Positions 52,209 through 61,556 of a stretch of 64,000 nt of DNA are shown here, one piece after another. The position numbers were made by a program, and so were the translations under genes. Below the pieces are notes generated by a model that saw nothing but the letters and a program-made list of their open reading frames with translations, did not search any database and was not told the origin of the DNA. Origin of the DNA: Paenibacillus aestuarii (GTDB taxonomy: Bacteria > Bacillota > Bacilli > Paenibacillales > NBRC-103111); assembly GCF_027789125.1 (NCBI RefSeq), contig NZ_JAQFVF010000023.1, positions 248,001 through 312,000 of the forward strand. The letters run 5' to 3'. Numbering within the stretch: the stretch's first letter is position 1; every line of letters starts with the position of its first letter.

Positions 52209-52982
52209 TTAGTTTGAGCTTAAAACTTGAATCCATGGACGCTCATTGGACCATTCAATGGAAAGCTCGACACCGAAAGCCTGATGGAGGTTCTCGGGGG
52301 TTAATACCTCTTTTTTCGGTCCGGCAGCAATCAGTTGACCTTGTTCAATGAGAGCAACATGCGTAAATAAGGGTATGATTTCTTCAATATGATGGGTGAC
52401 ATAAACAACCATAATATCCTGCTTGCTCAGTTCATTAATATCGGTCAGCAAGCGTTCACGCTCATATAAATCGAGGCCTGCTGCAGGCTCATCCATGACA
52501 AGAATATGGGGCTGCATCATCAGCGAGCGCGCAAGCATCACTTTCTTGCGTTCACCTTGCGATAAAGTGCCCAGCGGTTGATCGGCCAGGTGCAGGATGC
52601 GAACCCTCTGCAGCATTTGCAGCGCCCGCTCTTTTACTTCCGCCGGGATATCCTCATAAAAGCGCAGGAAGGCATATTCGCCTGTCGCCACAACCTCCCA
52701 TACCGGGTCGCTCAAATTGAGCTTTTCGAATAACGATTGCGAGATGTAGCCTATCTTCTTGCGAACTTCTCTGACGTCACATTGACCGTACCGGTTACCC
52801 AGCACCTCAACGCTGCCTCTGCTCGGGAATTCATAGCCGTTCATCATCTCCAACAAGGTCGTTTTTCCGGAACCGTTGCGTCCAAGCAACACCCAGTGTT
52901 CCCCTTGCTGCATATGCAAATTGACATCTTGCAAAATGTGTCTTTCTTCACGAATAAAATGAATACCGGATAACCGAATCAT
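52209..52982 (-). CDS. ABC transporter ATP-binding protein (YlmA-like)
   Basis: About 257 aa. Walker A GRNGSGKTT, Q-loop YISQSLFEKL, signature LSQGERKKVMLARSL (Gln for the usual Gly), Walker B ILVMDEPAAGLD and H-loop YVTHHIEEI. This is the ModF/YlmA type of stand-alone ABC ATPase without a neighbouring permease. ATG 52982 has AAAGGAAG about 8 nt upstream; the longer frame lacks one. Confidence 0.85.
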   Translation of the reverse strand: MIRLSGIHFIREERHILQDVNLHMQQGEHWVLLGRNGSGKTTLLEMMNGYEFPSRGSVEVLGNRYGQCDVREVRKKIGYISQSLFEKLNLSDPVWEVVATGEYAFLRFYEDIPAEVKERALQMLQRVRILHLADQPLGTLSQGERKKVMLARSLMMQPHILVMDEPAAGLDLYERERLLTDINELSKQDIMVVYVTHHIEEIIPLFTHVALIEQGQLIAAGPKKEVLTPENLHQAFGVELSIEWSNERPWIQVLSSN

Positions 52983-53036
52983 GATTCCAACTTCCTTTCT
53001 ATAGGTGAACCGCAACCGCAATCATAACACAGCGCT

Positions 53037-53384
53037 TTACGCCGTTCCCTGATCTGTCGCGATCTGCCAAAGCAGATCATCCGGCATCCGATGGGGATGG
53101 AGCTCCATCGTTTCCGGCTTTGCCGTATACAGCATCTGATACATCCGCGTACATGCAGAAGAATTGGATGTGTGTAAGTATACGCGCTTGGGAAAAATTT
53201 GCTGGCTGATCATCCAAGAAACGACATCCATCCCCGTCTCCGTCGTGTTCCACCCTAAATCATAATCTAAAGCTAAAATATCAACTTCACAGGACTCCAG
53301 CAGCAGGATGCATTCTTCGGCATTTTTGGCCAGTGCAAATCCCTGAGGACACGGTCGCTGATCATCTAAATAGACATGGATCAC
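53037..53384 (-). CDS. Cyclic-phosphate processing Receiver domain protein
   Basis: 115 aa. VYLDDQRPCPQGFALAKNAEECILLLE and DILALDYDLGWNTTETGMDVVSWM match a stand-alone receiver-like fold named cpREC in comparative genomics of cyclic-phosphate and RNA/DNA repair systems. The two acidic clusters (LDD, DYDLG) resemble a receiver phosphorylation pocket. A GTG start overlaps the nfo stop by 4 bp, so it is translated together with the endonuclease. Confidence 0.75.
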   Translation of the reverse strand: MIHVYLDDQRPCPQGFALAKNAEECILLLESCEVDILALDYDLGWNTTETGMDVVSWMISQQIFPKRVYLHTSNSSACTRMYQMLYTAKPETMELHPHRMPDDLLWQIATDQGTA

Positions 53385-54223
53385 GAAGAGCCTTCCTTTC
53401 CAATCAACGATTTTACATGCAAAATTTCCTCACGGTGGGTCCCGTCTCTGCCTGTTCCCGTCTCCAAGACAATAGGGATTTGCCTGACATATTTGGATGC
53501 TAAAAACGTGCTAAAATTCGCATCGCCAATATGCCCTTGACCGATAGCCGCATGCCGGTCCCGGCGCGAACCCGCTGCATAAACGGAGTCATTGAGATGG
53601 ATGGCTTTCAAATGGGGAAAATAGTCCAACTGCTCACCGCGCCGTTCCAGTTCTTTCCAATTGCTCCCCTGCCACAAGCCGCTGGCAAAAGCATGGCACG
53701 TATCCAGACAAAAACCGATGAGCTCCGGCTGCTCGCAGAGCTTGCGTACTTGCACCATCTCTTCAAGGGCAAGTCCCAGCTGCGACCCTTCACCAGCTTG
53801 GTTTTCGAGCAAAATCACTGATTTTCCTCTATATTCACGCGTAGCGCTATTCAAACATTGTATTATATTTTTGTACCCTTGTAACGGGTCTTTCCCAACA
53901 TATTTTCCAAAATGCACCACAAGCCCCACCGAACCGCAGGCATCGGTAATTTCCAGGCCATTGATCAAAAGCTGCACCATCAAGCTGCGTTCCTGCTCAT
54001 CAGCGGCTGGATTCAGCGGATAAGGCGCATGCCCGATCGACAACAAGCCGTGCTCACGGCAATACGCAGCGCATGCTTGTGCATCCTTCAGATTGATTGT
54101 TTTCGTCGCCAAACTGCGCGGATTCATCGGAAAATATTGAAAAGCATTCGCGCCAATCGCTACCGCCGTCTTGGCCGCACCAATATAGCCGCCTCGTGTG
54201 CTAACATGTGAGCCGATAAACAT
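53381..54223 (-). CDS. nfo: Endonuclease IV (AP endonuclease)
   Basis: About 280 aa TIM-barrel AP endonuclease. FIGSHVSTRGGYIGA begins the family; metal ligands lie in VVHFGKY, LLENQAGEGSQLG, FCLDTCHAFASG, IHLNDS, GSRRDRHAAIGQGHIG and VLETGTGRDG. It cuts DNA at abasic sites left by the neighbouring glycosylase. ATG 54223 is chosen over the longer frame as the family starts at MFIGSHVS. It lies 14 bp after the fpg/nei gene. Confidence 0.92.
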   Translation of the reverse strand: MFIGSHVSTRGGYIGAAKTAVAIGANAFQYFPMNPRSLATKTINLKDAQACAAYCREHGLLSIGHAPYPLNPAADEQERSLMVQLLINGLEITDACGSVGLVVHFGKYVGKDPLQGYKNIIQCLNSATREYRGKSVILLENQAGEGSQLGLALEEMVQVRKLCEQPELIGFCLDTCHAFASGLWQGSNWKELERRGEQLDYFPHLKAIHLNDSVYAAGSRRDRHAAIGQGHIGDANFSTFLASKYVRQIPIVLETGTGRDGTHREEILHVKSLIGKEGSS

Positions 54224-54237
54224 GCATAACCGCCCCC

Positions 54238-55047
54238 TTATGCCTGGCAATTCGCGCAGTAGAAGCATTTGCGGCTGGACACTTCCTCAAAGACGAGCGG
54301 ATGGCCGCAGCGCACGCAGGGCTCGCCTTCACGATCGTAGACGCGGCAGCGCGAATCAAATCCGCCGGTCAACCGATCACCGGCATACAGCGGCGACTCC
54401 ATATAGCCGCCATAACGAATCGCTTCGAGCAGAACTGTCCGCATCGATTGGTACAGACGCTGCAGTTCTTCCTCGCTCAGATCGTTAATTTTACGTGTCG
54501 GCAGCAATTGGGCATAAAAGCAAATCTCATCGGAATAGCAGTTGCCAATGCCCGATATGACCGATTGATCGACAAGCGTCACCTTGAGATTGCCTCTTTT
54601 CCCTTGCAGCGTCTGCCGAAACCGCTCAAACGTAAAATCAGCCTGCAAAGGCTCCGGCCCCAGCTTCTTAAATATAGCCTCGGCTTCCTCTGGCAGGTGG
54701 ACATGTAAATAGCCAAGCCGCAGGCCGATAAAGTACAGACTTTTGGCACCAAAATGAATCGTCACTTGAAACGTCCGGTCTGGCTTATCCTCATCAGAGC
54801 CAACATACATCCAGCCGCCCAGCATCAAATGCAGGACCAGCAGTTCGCCCGTAGCCAGGATGAATAGCAAATGTTTGGCTCTCCGATTTATTTGTAAAAT
54901 GCGATTGCCCCTCAACAATTGTGCGAATTGTTCGGGCTCGACATTCAATGATTTTGGCCGTGTCACTTCAACGCCGGTGATTGGTACACCCTGGATCAGC
55001 GGCGCTAATTGCTGGCGATATGTTTCCATCTCCGGAAGCTCTGGCAT
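54238..55047 (-). CDS. Fpg/Nei-family DNA glycosylase
   Basis: 269 aa. Pro2 and Glu3 in MPELPEMET give the catalytic N-terminus, Lys in RRAKHLLF follows, and the C-terminal zinc finger has Cys pairs in VRCGHP and CFYCANCQA. The helix-two-turns-helix (IGNCYSDEICFYAQLLPTRK) differs from classic MutM, so substrate (8-oxoG or oxidised pyrimidines) is open. AAGGAG lies before the ATG. Translated with nfo. Confidence 0.88.
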   Translation of the reverse strand: MPELPEMETYRQQLAPLIQGVPITGVEVTRPKSLNVEPEQFAQLLRGNRILQINRRAKHLLFILATGELLVLHLMLGGWMYVGSDEDKPDRTFQVTIHFGAKSLYFIGLRLGYLHVHLPEEAEAIFKKLGPEPLQADFTFERFRQTLQGKRGNLKVTLVDQSVISGIGNCYSDEICFYAQLLPTRKINDLSEEELQRLYQSMRTVLLEAIRYGGYMESPLYAGDRLTGGFDSRCRVYDREGEPCVRCGHPLVFEEVSSRKCFYCANCQA

Positions 55048-55126
55048 GCTCGAATGCTCCTTGCCGTTTTCTTCCTTTTATGTCCAAAATAAAGGCAAGA
55101 TAAACGGCTCGACGCCTATTTGCGGC

Positions 55127-56530
55127 TCATAATAACCCCTCGCTCGCATACACAGGCTTGACCCGGCGCTTGTTCGCTACGCCAGCACCAGCTCCGGCGC
55201 CAGCTCCGGACGCGGCAGCCCGCTTACGCTCCGGCTTCTCCTGCTCGAGCTTCGTCAGCTTCTCCTTCAATCTGCGGATGCGATGCTCCAGCGCCTCCTC
55301 GATCTCTCGGTGTTTGCTGCTGCCGCGCTGCAAAGAACGGCGCCGCCACAGCTTCGTCCACGCTTCCTCGGCGTAGTGAAGCGCTTCGCGCAAATTTTTC
55401 TCGCGATGCTCGTAATATTTCGCCAGTTCCATATAAGGCTCAAGCTGCAGCAACATGGAAGCCTGCTTCGCCTCGACCCAGCGCTTCCACAGGACGACGG
55501 CCCGCTCATCTTGGCCATTCTTCTTATAAAAGGCAGCTAGCGCTTGCAGCGCCGACTCCTCATTCGCCTGAGTCCCGGTTGGCGGTTCTTCCGCAAGCAG
55601 CCGCGCATACAGCGTGTCCAAATAGATGTCCGCCAGCGCTTTGCGCCCCATTTTATCCAGCCAGAGCCCTGTCCGGTATATCTCTTCCAGTTCGATACCC
55701 GCTAAATGCTGCAGCGGTTCCGCCAAGCCCGGTTCTCCACCCAGTAACCGGCCAAAATGAATGGACAGCGCCGCTAACGTGACAATATCGTGCTCATTAT
55801 GGACAAAGACGCCCAGCAATACTGCCGGATCTTTCTCAGCCAAATACTGAAAATACAACGTCGGCGCCAGCGATCCCGGCACATCGTCCGCCCGCTCGAA
55901 GCCAAGGCGGCTTTCCTCCACTTTGCTCAGCCTGCACGATGGCAGCGTGTTGCGCCACAGACTTCTCGACGGATACAACAAGTCGAGCTGCAGAAGCGCC
56001 GAATCGTCCAGTTGAAGCCGGTTCAACACATACCGGTTCTTCAAGATCGGCCAGTCAAACGTGCGCCCATTGTACGAGACGATATGGGTGAATCGCGATA
56101 GCAACGCCTGCAAATAGACAAGCATCGCTTGCTCTTCCGCAGGGTTGCGGATCAGCAGCTGTTCGACGGTGAACAGCTCGCCAGTATAATAGCCGATGCC
56201 GACCATGAACGGCACGTTGCCCGCACCGACGCCGAGTCCGGTCGTCTCGGTGTCGAAGAAGAGCAGCGCTTCGATCCGGACGTCGGCGTCGCGGTCGTGA
56301 AAGCAGGACAGCTGCTGCGCATGATCGGCCAGCTCCCGCAGCCGATATTTGCCGTGCATGCTGTCCGCGCCGTACGTACGGCGTCGCATAATGAACGAGC
56401 CGGCCGGGCTCGTTTCCACATGGGCGCCGAGCTGCGCCCATTCGCCGCCGGCCTCTGGCGCCGGCGGCGGTGCCTTCTCAGCCGCCTCGGGCTTGCGGAG
56501 GCGGCTGAGCTTCTCGCGGAGCCCGCTCAT
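55127..56530 (-). CDS. mrfB: MrfB (YprB) DEDDh exonuclease
   Basis: 467 aa. The RNase-H-like exonuclease core has FFDTETTGLGVGAGN (Asp, Glu), VSYNGRTFDWPILKNR (Asp) and VHNEHDIVTLA (His, Asp), the DEDDh set. A helical TPR-like region follows (about 270-400). In Bacillus, MrfB and the helicase MrfA form a repair pathway for mitomycin-induced lesions. The C-terminus carries a Gly-Ala repeat (55181-55210). It lies 88 bp after mrfA. Confidence 0.88.
   Translation of the reverse strand: MSGLREKLSRLRKPEAAEKAPPPAPEAGGEWAQLGAHVETSPAGSFIMRRRTYGADSMHGKYRLRELADHAQQLSCFHDRDADVRIEALLFFDTETTGLGVGAGNVPFMVGIGYYTGELFTVEQLLIRNPAEEQAMLVYLQALLSRFTHIVSYNGRTFDWPILKNRYVLNRLQLDDSALLQLDLLYPSRSLWRNTLPSCRLSKVEESRLGFERADDVPGSLAPTLYFQYLAEKDPAVLLGVFVHNEHDIVTLAALSIHFGRLLGGEPGLAEPLQHLAGIELEEIYRTGLWLDKMGRKALADIYLDTLYARLLAEEPPTGTQANEESALQALAAFYKKNGQDERAVVLWKRWVEAKQASMLLQLEPYMELAKYYEHREKNLREALHYAEEAWTKLWRRRSLQRGSSKHREIEEALEHRIRRLKEKLTKLEQEKPERKRAAASGAGAGAGAGVANKRRVKPVYASEGLL
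55181..55210 (-). repeat. Gly-Ala coding repeat in mrfB
   Basis: Nine to ten codons of alternating Gly and Ala near the C-terminus, as GGAGCT/GGCGCC-like hexamers on the minus strand. Disordered linker; copy changes keep the frame. Confidence 0.75.
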
Positions 56531-56618
56531 CGGGCACCGCCTTCAGGCTGCACATGCATGATGCTCCACATCATCATCCCATCCTTTTCCGATCATATTT
56601 ATCAATAATAGAAAATCG

Positions 56619-58868
56619 TTATAGCATACCTAGCAATTCGATGCTCTTCTGCTTGGCCTTAGTTCCTTCAATCTCCGTGCCGATGCAAGAAGGACAGCCG
56701 TCTTCGCATGGACATTTGCGAATCAAATGCCTTGCCGCCGCTTTGATTTCATCAAATCTTCTGTACACATCCTCAGCCAGCCCAATGCCTCCCGGGTAAT
56801 GATCATAGATGAAAATCGTCGGCAGCTGCGTATGCTCAGCCCTGATCTGCGAGACGACGTGAATATCGCTCCGGTCGCACATTACATGAATAGGTACGAT
56901 ATGCCTGAATACATGGGAAATCCCTAAGAGCAGCTGTTCCAGCGTCTTCGTCCCGATGTCGGGGTCTACCTCATTCAGCTCGATCCAAGTCCCGCTCGTG
57001 TGCAGCTCTTCTTCTGGCAAGTTTATCGGACCGTAGCCGATGTTTTCGAAGCTGGTCAATTTGATTTTCTTAAACAATGTCGGCATGGCATTCACTTGCA
57101 CGTCGCCATAATGAATGGAAGCGGTCCGCCTCTTTTCCGTGCGGTCAACTTCCAGCACTTTCAGCTTCACGGCCAAATTCGCATCGGTGTAATATTCAAC
57201 ACTTACTTCCCTCACGTACGCCTTCTTGTGATCCCAATCCAGCTTTTCGACCTGATACTGGACGCCTTCATGCAAATAAATCGCTTCATCATGCAAAAGA
57301 GTCATGGCGCTAAATCTGTCCATTTCGCCGATAATTCGAACGTTGGCAATGTCCGATTGATCGACAATGACGACATTCTCTTGTGCGGCTGAGCGCAGGC
57401 TCACTTCGCTGGCCGGGAACGATTGATTCGCCCAATAAAAAGAATCCCCTGCCCGATGCAGAACGCGCTCTTCCACCAAGTACTCGAGCAGGTCTTCGAT
57501 TTCTAGCGGACCGAATTCCTCCCCTTGTTTGAATGGGAGCTCATAAGCGGCACAGCGCAAATGATCGACGAGAATAATCAGATTCTCGGGGTTAATTCTC
57601 GCCGATTCCGGAGAACGATCGAAGAAATATTCCGGATTATGCACGATATATTGATCGATCGGCGTATTGCCCGCGACCATCAGCACGAGTGCTTCCCCAT
57701 GCCGTCTACCGGCTCGCCCGGCTTGCTGCCAGGTGCTGGCGACACTGCCAGGGTACCCTGTCATGATGCACACTTGCAGTTGTCCAATATCTACGCCGAG
57801 CTCCAAAGCGTTCGTACTGACAACGCCCAAAATCTCCCCGTGCCGTAGTCCCCGCTCGATTTCCCGGCGTTGATTCGGCAAATAGCCACCGCGATAACCG
57901 CGGATGGACTTGGCCCCGATCTCATTTTTTACCAGTTCCTGGATATGACTTAAAATGATTTCAACCCGCACGCGGCTGCGCGCAAAAATAATCGTTTGAA
58001 TTTTATTGGATAAAAATTCCTTAGCTAAATGATTGACTTCCACCATAGAACTTTTGCGGATGTTTAACGCTTTATTGGTAATAGGCGGATTATAAAACAC
58101 AAAATGCTTTCTTCCTCTTGGCGCACCGTTATCGTCAATTAGCCGCATAGGCTCGCCTGTCAGTTGCTCGGCCAGCTCTTTGGGGTTGGCAATCGTCGCG
58201 GAGGTGCAAATGAACAGCGGATTGCTGCCGTAAAACTTACAAATTCGCTTTAGCCTCCGAATGACATTCGCCACATGCGAGCCAAAAACGCCCCGGTATG
58301 TATGCAGCTCATCGATGACAATGTATTTCAGATTGCTGAATAAACTGACCCACTTCGTATGATGAGGAAGGATCGCGGCATGCAGCATGTCAGGATTCGT
58401 AATGACAATATGTCCGACCGTCCTGACCAGCTGCCTGATCGCCGGTGATGTGTCGCCGTCATAGGTGAAGCTCTTGATATCGATCCCCATTTCGGTGATG
58501 ATCTCGTTTAATTCACTCTTCTGGTCTTGCGCCAACGCCTTCGTCGGGAATAAATAAAGCGCGCGGCTGCCGTCGTCTTCGGCAATCGCTTGAAGAACCG
58601 GCAAGTTGTAGCAAAGCGTTTTCCCCGAAGCTGTCGGGGTTACAGCGACGATATTCTCACCACGCCGTACGGTTTCGAAAGCGGTATGCTGGTGCGTGTA
58701 CAACTGGCCGATTCCTCTTTGCGCAAGCGCGTGCCGTATTCGCGGATCTACGCCCTCCGGCATCGGGCGCGTTCTCGCCTCTTGCGGCTCCACTTCATGC
58801 CAATTGACGATATTTTCATTGCCTTTGAGGCCCTGGATCAGTTCTGTTAACGATTTTTTTCGAATCAT
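56619..58868 (-). CDS. mrfA: MrfA (YprA) DEAD-type helicase, DUF1998
   Basis: 749 aa. N-terminal helicase motifs: TPTASGKTLCYNLP (Walker A), VIDELHTYRGVFGSHVANVIRRL, CTSATIANP, and later QAGRAGRRH. The C-terminal DUF1998 region carries four cysteines in IRKCPCEDGCPSCIGTE that bind zinc. In Bacillus it works with MrfB in excision repair that does not need UvrABC. GGAGTGAA precedes the ATG. First gene of the repair run mrfA-mrfB. Confidence 0.92.
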   Translation of the reverse strand: MIRKKSLTELIQGLKGNENIVNWHEVEPQEARTRPMPEGVDPRIRHALAQRGIGQLYTHQHTAFETVRRGENIVAVTPTASGKTLCYNLPVLQAIAEDDGSRALYLFPTKALAQDQKSELNEIITEMGIDIKSFTYDGDTSPAIRQLVRTVGHIVITNPDMLHAAILPHHTKWVSLFSNLKYIVIDELHTYRGVFGSHVANVIRRLKRICKFYGSNPLFICTSATIANPKELAEQLTGEPMRLIDDNGAPRGRKHFVFYNPPITNKALNIRKSSMVEVNHLAKEFLSNKIQTIIFARSRVRVEIILSHIQELVKNEIGAKSIRGYRGGYLPNQRREIERGLRHGEILGVVSTNALELGVDIGQLQVCIMTGYPGSVASTWQQAGRAGRRHGEALVLMVAGNTPIDQYIVHNPEYFFDRSPESARINPENLIILVDHLRCAAYELPFKQGEEFGPLEIEDLLEYLVEERVLHRAGDSFYWANQSFPASEVSLRSAAQENVVIVDQSDIANVRIIGEMDRFSAMTLLHDEAIYLHEGVQYQVEKLDWDHKKAYVREVSVEYYTDANLAVKLKVLEVDRTEKRRTASIHYGDVQVNAMPTLFKKIKLTSFENIGYGPINLPEEELHTSGTWIELNEVDPDIGTKTLEQLLLGISHVFRHIVPIHVMCDRSDIHVVSQIRAEHTQLPTIFIYDHYPGGIGLAEDVYRRFDEIKAAARHLIRKCPCEDGCPSCIGTEIEGTKAKQKSIELLGML

Positions 58869-59078
58869 CTATATTTCACTCCATGAATCATTCTATATTT
58901 ACGAGCAGCACAAATACCCTCGAACAAACCGGCAGCAAGTGGGCCACTTCGGTTCACGCGTGGGTATCGTATGCTTATCCTGTCTGAGATGAAAGAAACT
59001 ATGCCTGTTAAAGGATTCATCTGCCGAATCTCCTTACGCATCCGTTTCTTCTATTCTACAGAATACACGTTCGTATGT

Positions 59079-59321
59079 CTACATCAGATCCGAAGAGTCG
59101 TCATAATCATAGGTGATTCCATCATGTTCGGCTCTGGCGACCTGCGGATGCATGTATAAAGCTTGCTTAGCGCTCTCCTGCAGCTTGAGCAGCACTTCAA
59201 TGTAATCTCTGGAACGGGGCTCTTCATGCTCAACCTTGATCGCTGTCCGTAAGGCTCTTTCAATTATAGCAACATCATGACTTGTAAAATTCACCGTCTG
59301 AACGCACCTCTCTTGGCTCAT
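59079..59321 (-). CDS. Small hypothetical protein after pilO
   Basis: About 80 aa, helical and acidic: FTSHDVAIIERALRTAIKVEHEEPRSRDYIEVLLKLQESAKQAL, ending in YDYDDSSDLM. No membrane span. The start is uncertain since no good ribosome binding site is seen before either ATG (59321 or 59363). It may belong to the end of the type IV pilus operon. The stretch 58870-59078 upstream of mrfA holds no gene I can support. Confidence 0.45.
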   Translation of the reverse strand: MSQERCVQTVNFTSHDVAIIERALRTAIKVEHEEPRSRDYIEVLLKLQESAKQALYMHPQVARAEHDGITYDYDDSSDLM

Positions 59322-59371
59322 GATTTCATAACTTCTAGTTTTTCCTATTTCCATCATAAGCATACAGGGGG

Positions 59372-59974
59372 TTAGTATGGAGATTCTACTTTATCAACTT
59401 TCGATTTATAAGAAGGATCGTAGTAAGCCTTGAACGATAAATTTGCTGTTATTTTCTTTGTTAAATCTTTCGGCAGGCTGCCAAAATTGACGGTCTCAAT
59501 TGTAATGATTCGTGGCAGCTTCTGCAGCTTGGCAATTGTGGCGATGATTTCATCGTACGTGCCGGAAAGGGCCGCCGTTACTTTCACCTCTTTCACATTC
59601 GGGTTGGTCAGCTTGGTGCTTGCATCCGCTTGCTGCTGCGGTTTATCTACAGTTGTGTAACTGATACTACTAAAAGATACATTGGTAGCTGTTTTCAGGT
59701 TGTTCAAATCGAGTGTCAGCTGCTCAATATTATCCCAGAGCGGCAGAGCCGCTTGGATATCTTTTATTGGCATGGTTGGTGTGGATTTCTGTTTTTCTGC
59801 TACCTTTTTGGATATCAGCTCTACTTGCGCCTGGGCATTGCTAATTTGCAAAGATTGCTCATTCAATTTGCTTTTGCTTGGCATCAGCAGCAAGTAATAG
59901 AGTGCGAATAAACAGAGGAACAGCAAGGCAGCGCCTGCAAGGATGAACGTTTGTGAATTATTTTTGCTGAGCAT
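59372..59974 (-). CDS. pilO: PilO-like type IV pilus assembly protein
   Basis: About 200 aa. One membrane helix (about 10-28, FILAGAALLFLCLFALYYLLL), a coiled coil (KLNEQSLQISNAQAQVELISKKVAEKQ), then the C-terminal ferredoxin-like domain with YDEIIATIAKLQKLPRIITIETVN, typical of PilO. ATG 59974 lies inside the pilMN gene end with GGAGGAGG upstream. Likely bridges the inner-membrane platform. Confidence 0.82.
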   Translation of the reverse strand: MLSKNNSQTFILAGAALLFLCLFALYYLLLMPSKSKLNEQSLQISNAQAQVELISKKVAEKQKSTPTMPIKDIQAALPLWDNIEQLTLDLNNLKTATNVSFSSISYTTVDKPQQQADASTKLTNPNVKEVKVTAALSGTYDEIIATIAKLQKLPRIITIETVNFGSLPKDLTKKITANLSFKAYYDPSYKSKVDKVESPY

Positions 59975-61541
59975 TGCCAGTGCCTCCTCCTTTAGCAGCT
60001 GCTGTGCTGTCTTTGGCCGCATTAGCCGGTATGGCCGCATCCTTCTTCAACGGGATCACGTAATTCGCCGTATACAGCTTCGGCCCCATTATGACTTGGA
60101 CGCCGCCACTTACGTTCGGATCGGCAGCGGCTGTCGCGCCGCTAGTCGTTTCGGTGATCGCTTGAAGCGTCGCATTTTGGCCGAAATTTAATTTGCGCAA
60201 TTCAAACAAATATTTCGAGGAGTCATCGATACTGGTAAAAATAACCGTTAAGGCAATCTGCGATTCACCTGAAAAAGCAACCGTGCTCATCTGCGCGTCA
60301 ACCGGCAGCGGATTCTTGAGATTCGTTATGACATCGACGACGTCGTTCTGCTTCGCTTTCATCGATTGAATGAAGACCACAGGGTCGTTCTGCGTGTCAC
60401 TGCTTTTCGTCAACTTCGCCTCCAGCGCCGTTTTGCTCTGCGCCAGCTGAGCCAGCTTCGTGTCATTGCTCTGAACGAGCGCTCGATTCGTCAAATAATT
60501 ATTTGCCGTATACCCCATGCCGGCGACCCAGACGAGAGCGACCAAAGCGATGGCGATATATTTGAGTTTGGTTTCTGTTTTGACGGTCGGCAGCAAATTA
60601 ACGCGCGCATTGCTCCTGTTCTGTAAAGCCAGGCCGATTCCGACCCGGAATGCATTCACATTCGAGCGAGTCGTGCGCTTCTTGGCGAATCCGTCAAAAG
60701 CCGCCTCTGTAACCCGGATCTCTGTCATCGCTTGACTGAGTTCGCTGCACAGCTGCATCCGTCCTTCCCCAGTACCCGTCACAATGATATAGCTGATGCG
60801 GCTTGCCCCTTCTTGAATACTGTATTGATAAAAACTGAGCATCCGTGAGATTTCCGCGACAATTTCGCCGATTTGATCCGCCATTAATTGGCCGTCCTCA
60901 TAATCGCCTCGATCATAAAGCGCAATGCTCCGCATGAAGATCGGGTTCCCATTTTGGAACATATGTACATCTAGCGAAGCTTCGTTCAAGCTCACCAGCA
61001 TCGACTCTTCAAACAGCTCGTCCTGCTGCTCCGCAATCGCTCTAGCGAGCGCTACCGCGGAGAACTCCACTGCTTTGACATGGATCCCAGCTTCTTCCAG
61101 CGCCTTTACATAGCCCAAAATATATTTTTTCGGCGCCGCATATAACAGAATTTGCGTATTCTCGTCGTCATGGCTGACTTTGATGAAATCATAGACAGGA
61201 TCTTCAAATGGCAGATGAAGCGCCGTTTCGACTTCAAATTCGACGAGCTGCTTCAACTCATGCGCTTTGACGCTCGGAATGGTCATTTTGCGAATAATCA
61301 CTTGTGAGACGGGAATAGCTAGGATGGCATGCGCCCCTTTCAGCCCTTCCGCTTTCGCCCACGCTTTCATTTGCAAGGTTAGCGATTCATGATTAATAAT
61401 TTGATCCTCGGACAGGATGCCTTCAGGAATAGCCAGATGTCCGCGGACATCAATTTCCCAAGTTTTTCTTTTTCTTAATTTAACATAACGAACCCCCGTT
61501 GAGTCTATCGTAATGCCAATTCGCTTGTTGCCGAGCAACAT
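59958..61541 (-). CDS. PilM-PilN fusion protein
   Basis: About 527 aa. Residues 1-330 are PilM-like (actin-like ATPase fold: RIGITIDSTGVRYVKLRKRK, VEFEVETALHLPFEDPVYDF). The PilN part follows with ARVNLLP, one membrane helix (YIAIALVALVWVAGMGYTANNYL) and a coiled coil. PilM and PilN are usually two proteins that bind through the NLLP motif; here they are one chain. ATG 61541 is chosen, with AGGA upstream. Cytoplasmic part of the pilus platform. Confidence 0.85.
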   Translation of the reverse strand: MLLGNKRIGITIDSTGVRYVKLRKRKTWEIDVRGHLAIPEGILSEDQIINHESLTLQMKAWAKAEGLKGAHAILAIPVSQVIIRKMTIPSVKAHELKQLVEFEVETALHLPFEDPVYDFIKVSHDDENTQILLYAAPKKYILGYVKALEEAGIHVKAVEFSAVALARAIAEQQDELFEESMLVSLNEASLDVHMFQNGNPIFMRSIALYDRGDYEDGQLMADQIGEIVAEISRMLSFYQYSIQEGASRISYIIVTGTGEGRMQLCSELSQAMTEIRVTEAAFDGFAKKRTTRSNVNAFRVGIGLALQNRSNARVNLLPTVKTETKLKYIAIALVALVWVAGMGYTANNYLTNRALVQSNDTKLAQLAQSKTALEAKLTKSSDTQNDPVVFIQSMKAKQNDVVDVITNLKNPLPVDAQMSTVAFSGESQIALTVIFTSIDDSSKYLFELRKLNFGQNATLQAITETTSGATAAADPNVSGGVQVIMGPKLYTANYVIPLKKDAAIPANAAKDSTAAAKGGGTGNAQQK

Positions 61542-61556
61542 TATGATCACATCCTG

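Noticed and set aside
58869..59078. LexA box before mrfA
   Set aside because: GAAC and GTTC-like words occur, but no GAAC-N4-GTTC arrangement is found.
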